Assembly: GCA_028706105.1 (NCBI GenBank)
Contig: JAQWCF010000010.1
Span: 1-32,098 of the forward strand
DNA: 32,098 nt
Direction of reading: 5' to 3'
DNA from: Candidatus Margulisiibacteriota bacterium
GTDB taxonomy: Bacteria; Margulisbacteria; Riflemargulisbacteria; GWF2-35-9; DYQY01
The notes beneath the pieces are model-generated. The model saw only the letters and a list, made by a program, of their open reading frames with translations, was not told where the DNA came from and made no database searches. The stretch's first letter is position 1; the number at the start of each line of letters is the position of its first letter. Positions 9,097-17,944 of this stretch are shown in pieces. The position numbers and the translations under genes were made by a program.

Positions 9097-10631
9097 TAGG
9101 TCGCTATTTCTTGTACTCTTGTTTCCCTAATAACCGTTACTTTAATTGTTCCTGGGTATTCTAATTCGTTTTCAATTTTTTTAACAATATCTCTCGCAAG
9201 TTTTGGTGTGAGCTTGTCATTGACGATGTCAGGCTTCACCATTACTCTTATTTCCCTGCCAGACTGAATAGCAAACGCTTTTTCAACACCAGTGAATGAT
9301 GTTGCAAGTGTTTCTAAATTCTCAAGCCTTTTAACGTAAGCTTCTATGGATTCTCTTCTTGCTCCGGGTCTTGATGCAGAGATTGCATCAGCAGCTGCGA
9401 CCAGAATAGCTTCAATCGTTTGTGGCTTCACTTCTTCATGGTGAGCAAGAATGGCATGGACTACTTCGTCATTTTCCCCATGTTTCTTTGCAAATTCAGC
9501 ACCAAGTAGGGCATGTGTTCCTTCTTTTTCAAAGTCAAAAGACTTGCCTAGGTCATGAAGAAGACCTGCTCTTCTCGCTAATCTGACATTTACTCCTAAT
9601 TCTTGTGCCATTAATGAGGCCAAATGTGCAACCTCTATACTATGTTGCATTACATTTTGACCATAACTGGTTCTGTAGTTCAGTCTGCCTAACAGGTAAA
9701 TTATTTCTTGAGAAAGATTTTGTACATCAGCCTCAATAGCTGTTTTTTCTCCAAGGTCCATAATTGTGATTTCTAGGTCTTTTTTTGCTTGGTTGTATAG
9801 TTCTTCGATTCTGCTTGGATGAATCCTTCCATCAGAAACAAGCTTCGTTAGTGTGATTCTAGCTATTTCTCTTCTAATAGGGTCAAAGCCGGAAAGCACA
9901 ACTGCTTCAGGTGTATCATCTATGATTAAATCAATACCTGTCATTGTTTCAAATGCTCGAATATTTCTTCCTTCTCGTCCAATAATTCTGCCTTTCATGT
10001 CATCTCCAGGTAGAGCAACAACAGAAGTTGTAACTTCTACGACGTTATCGACAGCGCATCTTTGGATGGCAGTTGCGATAATTTCTCTAGATTTTTTGAG
10101 AGCAGTTTTTTGAGCTAGTTCTTCCGTTTCCTTAATCATTTTTGAAGCTTCGTACTTAATCTCTCTTTCCATATTGTCTAGTAAAAGTTTTTTAGCTTCA
10201 TCCTTGCTGAGCTTAGAAATACTCTCTAGGACAACAGATTGTTCTTGATAGAGCTTATCAATTTCTTCGTCTCTTTTGGCAAGAGTTTCTTCTTTCTTTT
10301 TGTTTTCGTTTGTTAACAGGTCTAAGTTAGCTTCCTTTTTGTCGAGATTTTCTTCTTTTTGAATTAACCTGTTTTCAACTGTCAGAAACTTGTCTCTTTC
10401 TTTTCTTATTTCATCTTCCAGTTCATTCTTTTTTTGCATGAACTCTTCTTTTGCTTCAAGAATAGCTTCTCTTTTTATGTCTTCCGCTTTCCTCTCCGCT
10501 TCTTTCATTATTTTTCCTGCTAGTTGTTTAGCTTCTTTTTCTCGGTTAAGTATAGAGTTGTCTTTAATAAACAACACGTATGCCGCTACCAAAAGTATAG
10601 CAATGATGACTATTAATACTATTGTTAACAT
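9096..10631 (-). CDS. rny: ribonuclease Y
   Basis: RNase Y is a membrane-anchored endoribonuclease that starts mRNA decay. The 511-residue protein has the full family layout: one N-terminal membrane helix (residues about 2-21), a long charged coiled coil (about 25-165), a KH RNA-binding domain (around 200-265, with [16 protein letters not shown]), and an HD domain with catalytic LLHDLGK near residue 354 followed by AILAHHEE. The Shine-Dalgarno AAAGGA lies immediately upstream of the ATG. It is 27 bases downstream of recA and directly coupled to ymdB. Confidence 0.97.
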   Translation of the reverse strand: MLTIVLIVIIAILLVAAYVLFIKDNSILNREKEAKQLAGKIMKEAERKAEDIKREAILEAKEEFMQKKNELEDEIRKERDKFLTVENRLIQKEENLDKKEANLDLLTNENKKKEETLAKRDEEIDKLYQEQSVVLESISKLSKDEAKKLLLDNMEREIKYEASKMIKETEELAQKTALKKSREIIATAIQRCAVDNVVEVTTSVVALPGDDMKGRIIGREGRNIRAFETMTGIDLIIDDTPEAVVLSGFDPIRREIARITLTKLVSDGRIHPSRIEELYNQAKKDLEITIMDLGEKTAIEADVQNLSQEIIYLLGRLNYRTSYGQNVMQHSIEVAHLASLMAQELGVNVRLARRAGLLHDLGKSFDFEKEGTHALLGAEFAKKHGENDEVVHAILAHHEEVKPQTIEAILVAAADAISASRPGARRESIEAYVKRLENLETLATSFTGVEKAFAIQSGREIRVMVKPDIVNDKLTPKLARDIVKKIENELEYPGTIKVTVIRETRVQEIAT

Positions 10632-10658
10632 TTTTTTTCCTTTCTTTTTGTCAGTTTT

Positions 10659-11651
10659 TTATTTTCCGCTCGCTAGTTTGGCTAGTACCTGTTCTTCAAG
10701 TGTTTTAAGAATTTCAGGATGACTCTCCAAGTATATTTGAGCATTATCTCTTCCCTGTCCAATCTTTTCTTCTTTGTAGCTAAACCATGCTCCATATTTT
10801 TCTATGAAGTTGTACTCTACAGATAAATCAAGAATTTCACCTATTTTTGAAATACCTTTGCCGTAGATTATTTCGAAAATAGCTTCTTTGAACGGAGGAG
10901 CAACTTTATTTTTGGCAACCTTTACTTTTGTGAGAGTGCCAACAATAGTGTCTCCCTTTTTGATGCTTTCTCGTTTTCTAACATCTAGCCTGATAGATGA
11001 GTAGAATTTTAAAGCATTTCCTCCGGTTGTGACTTCCGGATTTCCAAACATTACCCCAACCTTTTCTCTTAACTGGTTGACGAAAATAACGATGCAAGAA
11101 GATTTGCTGACAATGGCTGTCAGTTTTCTTAGTGCTTGAGACATTAGTCTAGCTTGAAGCCCTACGTGTCTATCACCCATTTCACCGTTTAATTCATCTT
11201 TTGGTACAAGGGCAGCAACTGAGTCTATAACAATGACGTCAATAGACCCACTTTTAACTAGAGTTTCAACTATGTCTAGTGCTTGTTCTCCCCAGTCAGG
11301 TTGTGATATAAGAAGTTCCTGAGTATTTACTCCAATGTTTTTTGCATAGACAGGATCAAGTGCATGTTCTGCATCAATAAAGGCACACACTCCACCTTTT
11401 TTTTGCGCTTCAGCAATAATATGTAAAGAAACCGTTGTTTTTCCTGAGCTTTCTGGGCCATAAATTTCTACTATTCTTCCTTTTGGTATGCCACCTACAC
11501 CTAATGCAAAGTCTAATTTGATAGACCCTGTGGAAATAGATTCAATATTCAGATTTAGTTTATCTCCCATTTTCATAATGGACCCTTTTCCGAATTCTTT
11601 TTCTATTTCTTGGATAGCAAGTTCAAGGTTTTTGTTTGTTTTGTCAGCCAT
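10659..11651 (-). CDS. recA: recombinase A
   Basis: RecA forms ATP-dependent filaments on single-stranded DNA, drives strand exchange and triggers LexA self-cleavage. Signature blocks are [10 protein letters not shown] at residues 21-30, the Walker A loop GPESSGKTT at 65-73, AEHALD near 94-99, the Walker B strand VIVIDS at 139-144, and the L2-region motif [17 protein letters not shown]. Length is 330 residues, slightly short because the acidic C-terminal tail is reduced. The ATG lies inside the last codons of cinA (8-base overlap), and its Shine-Dalgarno GGGAGG is also within cinA, so translation is probably coupled. No SOS-box-like element was seen directly upstream, as expected for an internal operon gene. 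Confidence 0.98.
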   Translation of the reverse strand: MADKTNKNLELAIQEIEKEFGKGSIMKMGDKLNLNIESISTGSIKLDFALGVGGIPKGRIVEIYGPESSGKTTVSLHIIAEAQKKGGVCAFIDAEHALDPVYAKNIGVNTQELLISQPDWGEQALDIVETLVKSGSIDVIVIDSVAALVPKDELNGEMGDRHVGLQARLMSQALRKLTAIVSKSSCIVIFVNQLREKVGVMFGNPEVTTGGNALKFYSSIRLDVRKRESIKKGDTIVGTLTKVKVAKNKVAPPFKEAIFEIIYGKGISKIGEILDLSVEYNFIEKYGAWFSYKEEKIGQGRDNAQIYLESHPEILKTLEEQVLAKLASGK

Positions 11652-12180
11652 TTTTACCTCCCTTTTTTTTGTTCGTAAGCAAATATTTGAGGATTTCTAG
11701 AACAGAGAAAGTCGTTTGTTTGATTATATCCATTCTTTCGCCTTCAAATTGATGTTTTTGCGTTAATTGTTCCTCGTTAACAATAACAGAGGTAAAAACT
11801 GTTCCAACTGGTTCTTCTCCAGTTCTGGGTCCAGCAAAACCTGTTGTTGCTACGCTAATGTTCGAGCCAAATTTTCTTTTGATTCCTATGGCCATTTCAG
11901 CCGCAACCTGTGAACTGACAGGTCCATAATTTTTTATAGTCTTTGGTTCTACAAGGCATTCTTGTACTTTTAATAAATTAGAGTAAGCAATAACGCCACC
12001 AAGGTAAACCCTAGATGCGCCAGGAATTTTTGTAAAAGAAGTTGCTATATCTCCGCCAGTTATGGATTCAGCAGAGGTTAATGTTTGGTTTTGCTCAACA
12101 AGCAAGTCGAATACTTTATATGGAAGCATGTTAAGGTCGTTTAGCTCTTTGCTGGTAAGTACATTGTTAAAGTTAACCAT
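11644..12180 (-). CDS. pncC: CinA-family nicotinamide-nucleotide amidase (stand-alone C-terminal domain)
   Basis: The 178-residue protein corresponds to the CinA C-terminal domain (PncC), which deamidates NMN to nicotinate mononucleotide in the pyridine nucleotide cycle. Recognisable blocks are [17 protein letters not shown] (residues about 33-49), [15 protein letters not shown] and TTGFAGP with a later PVGTVF. The usual AESCTGG is AESITGG here. The N-terminal MoCF-like domain of full CinA is missing. The order pgsA-cinA-recA is the classic Firmicutes arrangement. It overlaps both pgsA (8 bases, ATGGTTAA) and recA (8 bases, ATGGCTGA). Confidence 0.92.
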   Translation of the reverse strand: MVNFNNVLTSKELNDLNMLPYKVFDLLVEQNQTLTSAESITGGDIATSFTKIPGASRVYLGGVIAYSNLLKVQECLVEPKTIKNYGPVSSQVAAEMAIGIKRKFGSNISVATTGFAGPRTGEEPVGTVFTSVIVNEEQLTQKHQFEGERMDIIKQTTFSVLEILKYLLTNKKKGGKNG

Positions 12181-12688
12181 TTAAAACCTCTTTGTTTTTA
12201 AGAAAATAATTAACTCCAGAAAGGATAGTTACTAAAACTGTTAGAAGTAGCAGTAAAGTGTAACCTGGGAAGTCCATTATTAAAAAGCAAATCAAGGTAA
12301 ACTGTAAAACAGTTTTGAATTTTCCATAAATATCAGCTTTGATGACTATATTTTTTAATGCTGCAACGGAGCGGAGCCCCAAGACTGCATATTCTCTAAA
12401 GATTATTATGGCAGTCCAATAAAATTCAATTTTCCCATATTGGGTGAAAAACAAAAGCACAGTTGTTACTAAGATTTTGTCAGCCAGGGGATCAAGTAAT
12501 TTACCAAGGTCGCTAATTTGGTTGTGTTTTCTGGCAATATATCCATCCAGAAAATCAGAAAAAGCGATAATAAGAAAAAAGCATAAAGATATTATTTGAT
12601 GATTTGGAATCTTGGTTGAGAGCAAAAGGATTACCAAGAAGGGAATTGAGGCTATTCTGAAAAGGGTTATTTTATTAGCTAGCGTCAA
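12173..12688 (-). CDS. pgsA: CDP-diacylglycerol-glycerol-3-phosphate 3-phosphatidyltransferase
   Basis: PgsA makes phosphatidylglycerophosphate, the precursor of phosphatidylglycerol, in the inner membrane. The CDP-alcohol phosphatidyltransferase signature D-G-x2-A-R-x8-G-x3-D-x3-D is complete in the stretch starting LDGYIARKHN and ending LLDPLAD (residues about 47-70). There are four to five hydrophobic helices and the length is 171 residues. The start is the TTG at 12688, which overlaps the rimO stop as TTGA; the resulting N-terminus (TLANKITLFRIASIP) fits the family. Only a weak Shine-Dalgarno is visible, so reinitiation after rimO is likely. Confidence 0.94.
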   Translation of the reverse strand: MTLANKITLFRIASIPFLVILLLSTKIPNHQIISLCFFLIIAFSDFLDGYIARKHNQISDLGKLLDPLADKILVTTVLLFFTQYGKIEFYWTAIIIFREYAVLGLRSVAALKNIVIKADIYGKFKTVLQFTLICFLIMDFPGYTLLLLLTVLVTILSGVNYFLKNKEVLNG

Positions 12689-13977
12689 GTCAGCTCGCCG
12701 ATCAAATCATATTGAAGGGCTTTTTTTATTTTAACTGTTTTAAATTGGCCGATGTCTTTTGGTTGAATATTTTCAATGAATACAAATCCGTCTATCTCGG
12801 GTGCATCAAAATATCTTCTACCGCCATTCATGTTGTCTACCAATATTTCCAGTTCTTGCCCTATGTAACTTTTGTTGAGTTTTTTGCTTATACTTTTCTG
12901 TGTTTTTATGATCATTTTAGCTCTTTTTTCTTTTGTCTGTTCTTCTAACTTTCCCTTCAGTTTAAAAGAAACAGTGTTTTTTTGATCAGAATAAGCAAAA
13001 ACACCAAGGTGATCAAACTTTGTTTGATCTATAAAGGAATTTAATTCAGCAAAATCATTTTCGTCTTCACCGGGAAAACCAACTATGACAGTTGTTCTTA
13101 ATTTTGCTTCTGGTAATTCTTTTCTAATAAGATTTATCACGTCAATAATCCTTTGTTTAGAACTTTTTCTATTCATTTTACTTAATATTTTATCACTTAT
13201 ATGCTGAATTGGCATATCAATATACTTGACAATTTTTTTTGAGTCTTTAATTGTTTTAATCAGACGCTTATTGATGTTATCTGGATATAGGTATAAAAGT
13301 CTAATCCATTCTATTTTCTCGGTGTTTTCTAGGTCTTTTAGCAAATCAGCTAAATCGTAGGTTTTATTATAAGAATAGCTGGTAATGTCTTGGGCTATCA
13401 AGATAATTTCTTTTACACCTTGAGCAGCTAAAATTTTTGCTTCAGCCAGAATATCTTGCGGTGCTTTAAAGTAAGTGCCACCTCTCAGTGAGGGTATTTT
13501 GCAAAAAGAACAACCATGATTACATCCATCCCCAATTTTTAAATAAGCGTAGTGGGCTGGAGTTGCTAAGACCCTGTAGTCTTGCTCAATTAAATTCATT
13601 TTTCTTTCTTCAAAAATTTTTGTGGGAGTTTCTTGCAAGGAGTTTATTAGTTTATTGATTTTTGATATTGCGCCAGTATTAAGAATGCCGTCTATAAAAG
13701 GATATTCTTCAAGAATTTTTTCCTTCATTTCTTCAACATAACAGCCAGCTACAATAATTTTCCGTCGAGGGTTGTACTCTTTCCAATCCTTCAGGTCATA
13801 CAGATTTTCAATAGTTTCTTCGGTCGCAGAATCAATAAAGGTGCAGGTATTTAGAACCATAACATCAGCATCATCCATTTCGTTGGTGAGTTGGTGTTCT
13901 GTTATTATGTGTCCAATCATTGTTTCTGTATCAACAAGATTTTTAGGGCAGCCTAAACTGATAAATCCTATATTAAT
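12685..13977 (-). CDS. rimO: ribosomal protein S12 methylthiotransferase RimO, with ATT start
   Basis: RimO is a radical-SAM enzyme that methylthiolates an aspartate of ribosomal protein S12. With the start proposed here the protein has 430 residues. The N-terminal methylthiotransferase domain contributes Cys10 (FISLGCPKNLVD), Cys45 (VLNTCTF) and Cys79 (VAGCYVEEM) to the auxiliary [4Fe-4S] cluster. The radical-SAM motif is at Cys152/156/159 (DGCNHGCSFC), and a TRAM-like domain ends the protein. The first ATG in frame (13920) comes after the conserved GCPKN motif and would delete Cys10. Upstream, in-frame codons run back to a stop at 14001-13999 without any ATG, GTG, TTG or CTG. The ATT at 13977-13975 lies six bases after AAGAGG (13989-13984) and is the best start; ATA at 13971 is a weaker alternative. 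metK ends 11 bases upstream. Confidence 0.92.
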   Translation of the reverse strand: MNIGFISLGCPKNLVDTETMIGHIITEHQLTNEMDDADVMVLNTCTFIDSATEETIENLYDLKDWKEYNPRRKIIVAGCYVEEMKEKILEEYPFIDGILNTGAISKINKLINSLQETPTKIFEERKMNLIEQDYRVLATPAHYAYLKIGDGCNHGCSFCKIPSLRGGTYFKAPQDILAEAKILAAQGVKEIILIAQDITSYSYNKTYDLADLLKDLENTEKIEWIRLLYLYPDNINKRLIKTIKDSKKIVKYIDMPIQHISDKILSKMNRKSSKQRIIDVINLIRKELPEAKLRTTVIVGFPGEDENDFAELNSFIDQTKFDHLGVFAYSDQKNTVSFKLKGKLEEQTKEKRAKMIIKTQKSISKKLNKSYIGQELEILVDNMNGGRRYFDAPEIDGFVFIENIQPKDIGQFKTVKIKKALQYDLIGELT

Positions 13978-13988
13978 GGTTGACCTCT

Positions 13989-15152
13989 TTAGCTTTTTTT
14001 AAGCAGATCTACTTTATCTAGTTTTTCCCATGGAAAGATGTCTCTTCCGAAGTGACCATATTTTGCGGTTGCTTCATATATTGGTCTCTTTAGTTTAAAG
14101 GTATCAATAATATCTTTAGGTTTTAACGGGAAATGCTTATAAATTAGATCTGTTATTTTTTCTTCTGACATTTTTCCTGTTCCGAATGTTTCAACAAAAA
14201 TAGAAACTGGCTCGGCTTTACCAATTGCGTAGGCAAGTTGGATTTCACATTTATCGGCAAGTCCAGCTGCTACTAAATTTTTAGCAATATACCTTGCTAC
14301 GTAAGCTGCGGATCTATCTACTTTTGAAGGATCCTTGCCACTAAAAGCTCCACCACCATGACGGCTCATTCCGCCATATGTATCGACGATAATCTTTCTT
14401 CCCGTTAATCCACAGTCACCCATCGGTCCGCCAATAACAAATCTGCCAGTAGGATTAATGAAAATATTCTCATCTTTAATGTCTTTTAACAATTCTTTTG
14501 GAATGGTTGTTTTAATGACCTTTTCAATGATGTCTTTTCTTAATTGTTCAAGAGTCACATCTTCACTGTGTTGCGTGGAAACAACAATAGCGTCAATGCC
14601 TTTTGGACCATTTTCATCATAATGGACAGAAACCTGTGATTTACTGTCTGGCTTTAAATATGGCAATACTTTTGTTTTTCTAAGCTCAGTTAATTTGATT
14701 AACAACTTGTGAGAGAGCATAATTGGTAGAGGCATAAGTTCTGGTGTTTCGTTGCTTGCATAGCCAAACATGATTCCTTGGTCGCCAGCACCCTGTTCTC
14801 TGTATAGCCCCGCTCCTTCTGTTACTCCTTGAGAGATATCAGGAGATTGCTGACCAATCGCATTCATTACCGCACAGGTTTTATAATCAAAGCCGTCACT
14901 AGAATCAGCATATCCAATTTCCTTCACAGTTCTTCTGACTAGTTCTTCATAATTAATAACAGCCCTGGTTGTGATTTCTCCTGAAATAATGACTATTCCT
15001 GTTTTAATCATAGTTTCACAGGCAACTCTAGACTCAGGGTCTTGCGCTAAGCAAGCATCTAATATTGCATCACTTATTTGGTCTGCCATCTTGTCTGGAT
15101 GTCCTTCAGAAACGCTTTCTGAGGTAAATACACATTCATGTCTTTTTCTCAT
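13989..15152 (-). CDS. metK: S-adenosylmethionine synthase
   Basis: MetK makes S-adenosylmethionine from methionine and ATP. The 387-residue protein has the family blocks [16 protein letters not shown] (residues about 17-32), [12 protein letters not shown], the glycine-rich [18 protein letters not shown] loop and FGRDIFPWE near the end. A strong Shine-Dalgarno (CAGGAG) precedes the ATG. It appears to head the long minus-strand run that continues with rimO, whose radical-SAM reaction consumes two SAM molecules per target, so the adjacency makes biochemical sense. The leader between a plausible promoter at 15193-15198 and the start is too short to hold a known SAM riboswitch. Confidence 0.98.
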   Translation of the reverse strand: MRKRHECVFTSESVSEGHPDKMADQISDAILDACLAQDPESRVACETMIKTGIVIISGEITTRAVINYEELVRRTVKEIGYADSSDGFDYKTCAVMNAIGQQSPDISQGVTEGAGLYREQGAGDQGIMFGYASNETPELMPLPIMLSHKLLIKLTELRKTKVLPYLKPDSKSQVSVHYDENGPKGIDAIVVSTQHSEDVTLEQLRKDIIEKVIKTTIPKELLKDIKDENIFINPTGRFVIGGPMGDCGLTGRKIIVDTYGGMSRHGGGAFSGKDPSKVDRSAAYVARYIAKNLVAAGLADKCEIQLAYAIGKAEPVSIFVETFGTGKMSEEKITDLIYKHFPLKPKDIIDTFKLKRPIYEATAKYGHFGRDIFPWEKLDKVDLLKKS

Positions 15153-15192
15153 TATAATTCTCCTGTGTTTAATTTTTTTTTAATAGGGTAAT

Positions 15193-15198
15193 ATTATA
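15193..15198 (-). promoter_or_regulatory. candidate -10 box of the metK operon
   Basis: On the minus strand a perfect TATAAT lies about 40 bases upstream of the metK ATG, in the 156-base gap shared with the divergent phosphatase gene. The matching -35 region (TTTATC, 17 bases upstream) is poor. The position suits a start site near 15186 with a ~34-base leader. Confidence 0.35.
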
Positions 15199-15308
15199 GA
15201 TGGTTTAGGTATAAAGATAAAGGAGTATATAGGATGGTGTTAGTATTGAAGATAACTATTCCTGTGAGTTAAAGTTTACTATAGAATAGATATGAGGAGT
15301 TTTGTGTA

Positions 15309-17078
15309 ATGATAGGCAATTTATTAGAAGATATTCATCATTTAAAAAATCAGGTTGAGCAATCTAAGTCAGAAGAGGACTTAGCTAGCGTTATTTTAAA
15401 GTTTCTAAACGATAGAATGATGATTACTCCACTGACGGCTTTTTTGACAATAAATGAGTTCAATCGAGCTGTTTTGTATGGTATAAGTGAATACCCAGCG
15501 GAGTTGCTTAATATGGCTAAAGACAAGATTGTTGAGCGTATAGAAAACGCAACAGGTTATAGTTTTACAAGCAGAAATATCCAGATTTATATTGAAGAAA
15601 GAGAAGAAAAAGACAACCTTGGCTTTATGCTTGATAAGATTAAAGTGTATCCAATGGTTCTGGATGAGCAATTGCATGGAGCGATGATTGTCTATCAAGA
15701 CGAGGAGCTTCCTTGGCAGACTCAAACATACGATTTCGCAGGATGGATGTTTCAAGAACGATTTTTTGTTATAGCAAATAAATATAAAATTCTTTTAAAT
15801 AAAAAGCTGGAAGCAATAAATGAGGCGCGAGAGATGATGTATTCTATTATTAATCTTGACGATATGCTTTCAATTTTAGGTGACATTGTTTTGAAACATG
15901 CGAAAGCTAGATTGGGCTGTGTTTTAATAAAAGAAGAAAAAACAGAGGAATTTAAGATTAAGGCTAGCTGGAATAGTATGGAGATTGAACCAGTAAATAG
16001 TTCTAGCGAGTTTGTGATGGATTTTCCTTATAGTGTTGAACGGATTTATATAGAAGGCAAAGGGTGTTTATTGGATATTTTGAAGAAAGAACCAAAAATA
16101 ATGAAGTTTGATTCTTTAAAGGTATCCAAAACTAGTAGCCATGAATTAATTGATCTTATTTTGCCTGAGCTACTAGTCATTCCTTTAGTTGAAAGAGGGA
16201 AAACTGTAGGTGCTTTGATTTTAATACGAACAGAGTTTAAAAAAGAAAAATTTACAAATAATGATATTTCTATTTTAGAAACAATTGCTTCATTAGCCTC
16301 CTCTTCAATTGAAAACAATAAATTGCATGAACAAACCTTACAAGAACAAATGGTGAAAAAAGATTTACAGGTAGCTCATAATATTCAAAAAAGTATGCAG
16401 GCCAAAATAGAACCTCATTTAAAGAATTTTGATATTGCTGCAACTTCTGTTCCTGCTAGGGCGATTGGTGGCGATTATTACGATTTTTTTCAGTTAGATG
16501 AGAATAGGCTAGGGATAACGATGACAGATATTGTGGGAAAAGGCATACCAGCAGCTCTTATCATGGCTTTCTTTAAGGGCGTCATGCAAACATCTGTTGT
16601 TGATGACAAAGACCCCAAGGATATGTTTTCTAAGATAAGCCTAAATCTATATTTGAATAAGAGTGTCAAAAACTACATTCCATCAGTTTATGGTATATTG
16701 GATGACGAAAAAAAGACTTTTTGTTATGCGAATGCCGGACATGAAAACCCGTTATTTTTGGATTATCAAACTGATGAATTTCGCGTACTTGATGAAGGGG
16801 GATTGCCTTTAGGAGCATTTAAGGATTCTGAGTATGAGCAAGAGATTATTCATATGAAGGAGGGCGATATTGCCTGTGTTTTTACGGATGGTGTAACAGA
16901 AGCAAGAAACATCTATCATCAAGATTATGGGGAAGAAAGATTTAAGAAATTTCTGCTAAAGAACAAACATCTTTCTGCTGGAGATCTAGTTCAGAAAATT
17001 TATGAAGAAGTTTTTGTTTATTCAGAAGGCTTGCCAGCACATGATGATTTCACTGTGATGATAATAAAAAGGGTGTAG
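15309..17078 (+). CDS. GAF-SpoIIE (RsbU-like) PP2C serine phosphatase
   Basis: A 589-residue signalling phosphatase. The C-terminal ~240 residues form a SpoIIE/PP2C domain, with GGDYYDFF near 386-393, TDIVGKGIPAAL near 413, NAGHENPLF, GGLPLGAF, CVFTDGVTEARN and the terminal DDFTVMII metal-site motif. A GAF-like sensor domain is likely at about 180-335, and a helical linker (QVAHNIQKSMQ) joins it to the phosphatase. The N-terminal ~170 residues may hold a second, divergent sensor domain. No membrane segment is seen, so it should be cytosolic. RsbU-type enzymes dephosphorylate STAS anti-anti-sigma factors; one is encoded 79 bases downstream. The kinase/anti-sigma partner is not in the window. 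The Shine-Dalgarno is GAGGAG at 15294-15299. Confidence 0.92.
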   Translation: MIGNLLEDIHHLKNQVEQSKSEEDLASVILKFLNDRMMITPLTAFLTINEFNRAVLYGISEYPAELLNMAKDKIVERIENATGYSFTSRNIQIYIEEREEKDNLGFMLDKIKVYPMVLDEQLHGAMIVYQDEELPWQTQTYDFAGWMFQERFFVIANKYKILLNKKLEAINEAREMMYSIINLDDMLSILGDIVLKHAKARLGCVLIKEEKTEEFKIKASWNSMEIEPVNSSSEFVMDFPYSVERIYIEGKGCLLDILKKEPKIMKFDSLKVSKTSSHELIDLILPELLVIPLVERGKTVGALILIRTEFKKEKFTNNDISILETIASLASSSIENNKLHEQTLQEQMVKKDLQVAHNIQKSMQAKIEPHLKNFDIAATSVPARAIGGDYYDFFQLDENRLGITMTDIVGKGIPAALIMAFFKGVMQTSVVDDKDPKDMFSKISLNLYLNKSVKNYIPSVYGILDDEKKTFCYANAGHENPLFLDYQTDEFRVLDEGGLPLGAFKDSEYEQEIIHMKEGDIACVFTDGVTEARNIYHQDYGEERFKKFLLKNKHLSAGDLVQKIYEEVFVYSEGLPAHDDFTVMIIKRV

Positions 17079-17083
17079 TTTAA

Positions 17084-17112
17084 TTGTTTTTGTGATGCAT
17101 ATGCTATATAAT
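17084..17112 (+). promoter_or_regulatory. candidate sigma-70 type promoter for the STAS gene
   Basis: TTGTTT at 17084-17089 and a perfect TATAAT at 17107-17112 are separated by 17 bases, directly after the phosphatase stop codon. This would allow the STAS gene to be transcribed separately from the phosphatase, with a start site near 17119. Confidence 0.5.
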
Positions 17113-17157
17113 TAAAGCTAAGTATTAAGTTTATAAGATTGTTAGGAGGGATATTAA

Positions 17158-17529
17158 GTGTTAGAAATTCAAAAAGAAGTTAAAAATAATATTGTTATAT
17201 TAAGTCTTGGTGCAAATAAATCCGGGAATACGGTTAGTGGTGATGTTGAACTAGATGTAGATAATAATTATTTACTTATCGAAGCGGTAGAAGAAGAGTT
17301 AAGTAAGGGTAAAAACAAATTAATTTTACAGCTAAAAAATGTAAGTTATGTTGACTCCTCGGGGCTAGGAGCAATTTTTGACAGTTATAAACAAGTTGTT
17401 GAAAAAGACGGACAATTAAGGATATTAAATCCAAATATTGACGTTAAAAGAGTTCTTGATATAACAAAAATTTCTAAGAAAATAGATATTTTTAATAACG
17501 AAGAAGAAGCTTTAAAGAGTTTTAATTAG
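17158..17529 (+). CDS. STAS domain anti-sigma factor antagonist
   Basis: A 123-residue single STAS domain. The hallmark VDSSGLGAIFDSYK (residues about 65-78) contains the serine pair Ser67/Ser68 that is phosphorylated by an anti-sigma kinase and dephosphorylated by an RsbU-like phosphatase in partner-switching systems. The GTG start at 17158 is fixed by an excellent Shine-Dalgarno (AGGAGGG at 17144-17150) and by a TAA-rich spacer. The loop at residues 18-35 is longer than in typical SpoIIAA-like proteins. The upstream phosphatase is the probable partner. The 3' end overlaps the convergent receiver gene by 8 bases. Confidence 0.92.
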   Translation: MLEIQKEVKNNIVILSLGANKSGNTVSGDVELDVDNNYLLIEAVEEELSKGKNKLILQLKNVSYVDSSGLGAIFDSYKQVVEKDGQLRILNPNIDVKRVLDITKISKKIDIFNNEEEALKSFN

Positions 17530-17881
17530 AATATTTTTTTGTAGCATTTAAAATGTCTTCCGTACGGAAGGGTTTAGATAAATGATCAGTGAAGCCGTTT
17601 GCAAGAACGGTTTCTTTGTCTTTATGGTATGCTTTTGCTGTAAGTGCTATGACTGGAGTTTGTTGGTAGTCTGTATTTTTTCGAAGTTCTTTAACAACAG
17701 TGTAACCATCCATACCATCCATCATTAGGTCTAAGAAAATTAGGGAGTATTGATTTTTTTTGCAAAGAGCCAATGCGTCTTTACCGTTATCAACGGTGGT
17801 AGCATCAAAATTAGACAATTCAAGTATTGTTTTTACCAATAGAAGAATATCTTTATTATCATCAACAATTAATATTTTCAT
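17522..17881 (-). CDS. CheY-like single-domain response regulator
   Basis: A 119-residue stand-alone receiver domain with the full phosphorylation site: acidic pair Asp7/Asp8 (IVDDNKD), phospho-acceptor Asp51 (LIFLDLMMDGMDG), switch Thr in IALTAKA near 81, and conserved Lys in SKPF near 103. There is no output domain, so it acts through protein contacts, like CheY. It has its own candidate promoter (17910-17937) and is flanked by the partner-switching pair on one side and the cheA operon on the other. It could carry signals between them, but that is inference. The YHKDKETVLANG segment resembles receivers of hybrid-kinase systems more than a motor-binding CheY. Confidence 0.9.
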   Translation of the reverse strand: MKILIVDDNKDILLLVKTILELSNFDATTVDNGKDALALCKKNQYSLIFLDLMMDGMDGYTVVKELRKNTDYQQTPVIALTAKAYHKDKETVLANGFTDHLSKPFRTEDILNATKKYSN

Positions 17882-17909
17882 TTTCCACCATTTAAATTTT
17901 ATGTGATTT

Positions 17910-17937
17910 ATTATAGCAGGATTAACATAGAGAACAA
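17910..17937 (-). promoter_or_regulatory. candidate sigma-70 type promoter for the single receiver gene
   Basis: On the minus strand TTGTTC (17937-17932) and a perfect TATAAT (17915-17910) are 16 bases apart, starting 8 bases past the tsaC stop codon. The start site would fall near 17903, giving a ~22-base leader that includes GGTGGA as the ribosome binding site. Confidence 0.55.
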
Positions 17938-17944
17938 GCGTGTT

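Noticed and set aside
9853-10722. Plus-strand open frames within rny and rny-recA
   Set aside because: Their Ser/Phe/Leu-rich products are mirror images of the RNase Y coiled coil and KH regions, whose frame is certain.
15270-15293. Sigma-28-like boxes (TAAAGTTT and GATAT) upstream of the phosphatase gene
   Set aside because: The -10 part would overlap the ribosome binding site GAGGAG, so the transcript would start too late to include it.
15153-15308. SAM riboswitch upstream of metK
   Set aside because: The leader from the likely promoter is only about 35 bases and lacks the conserved SAM-I/SAM-II helices.
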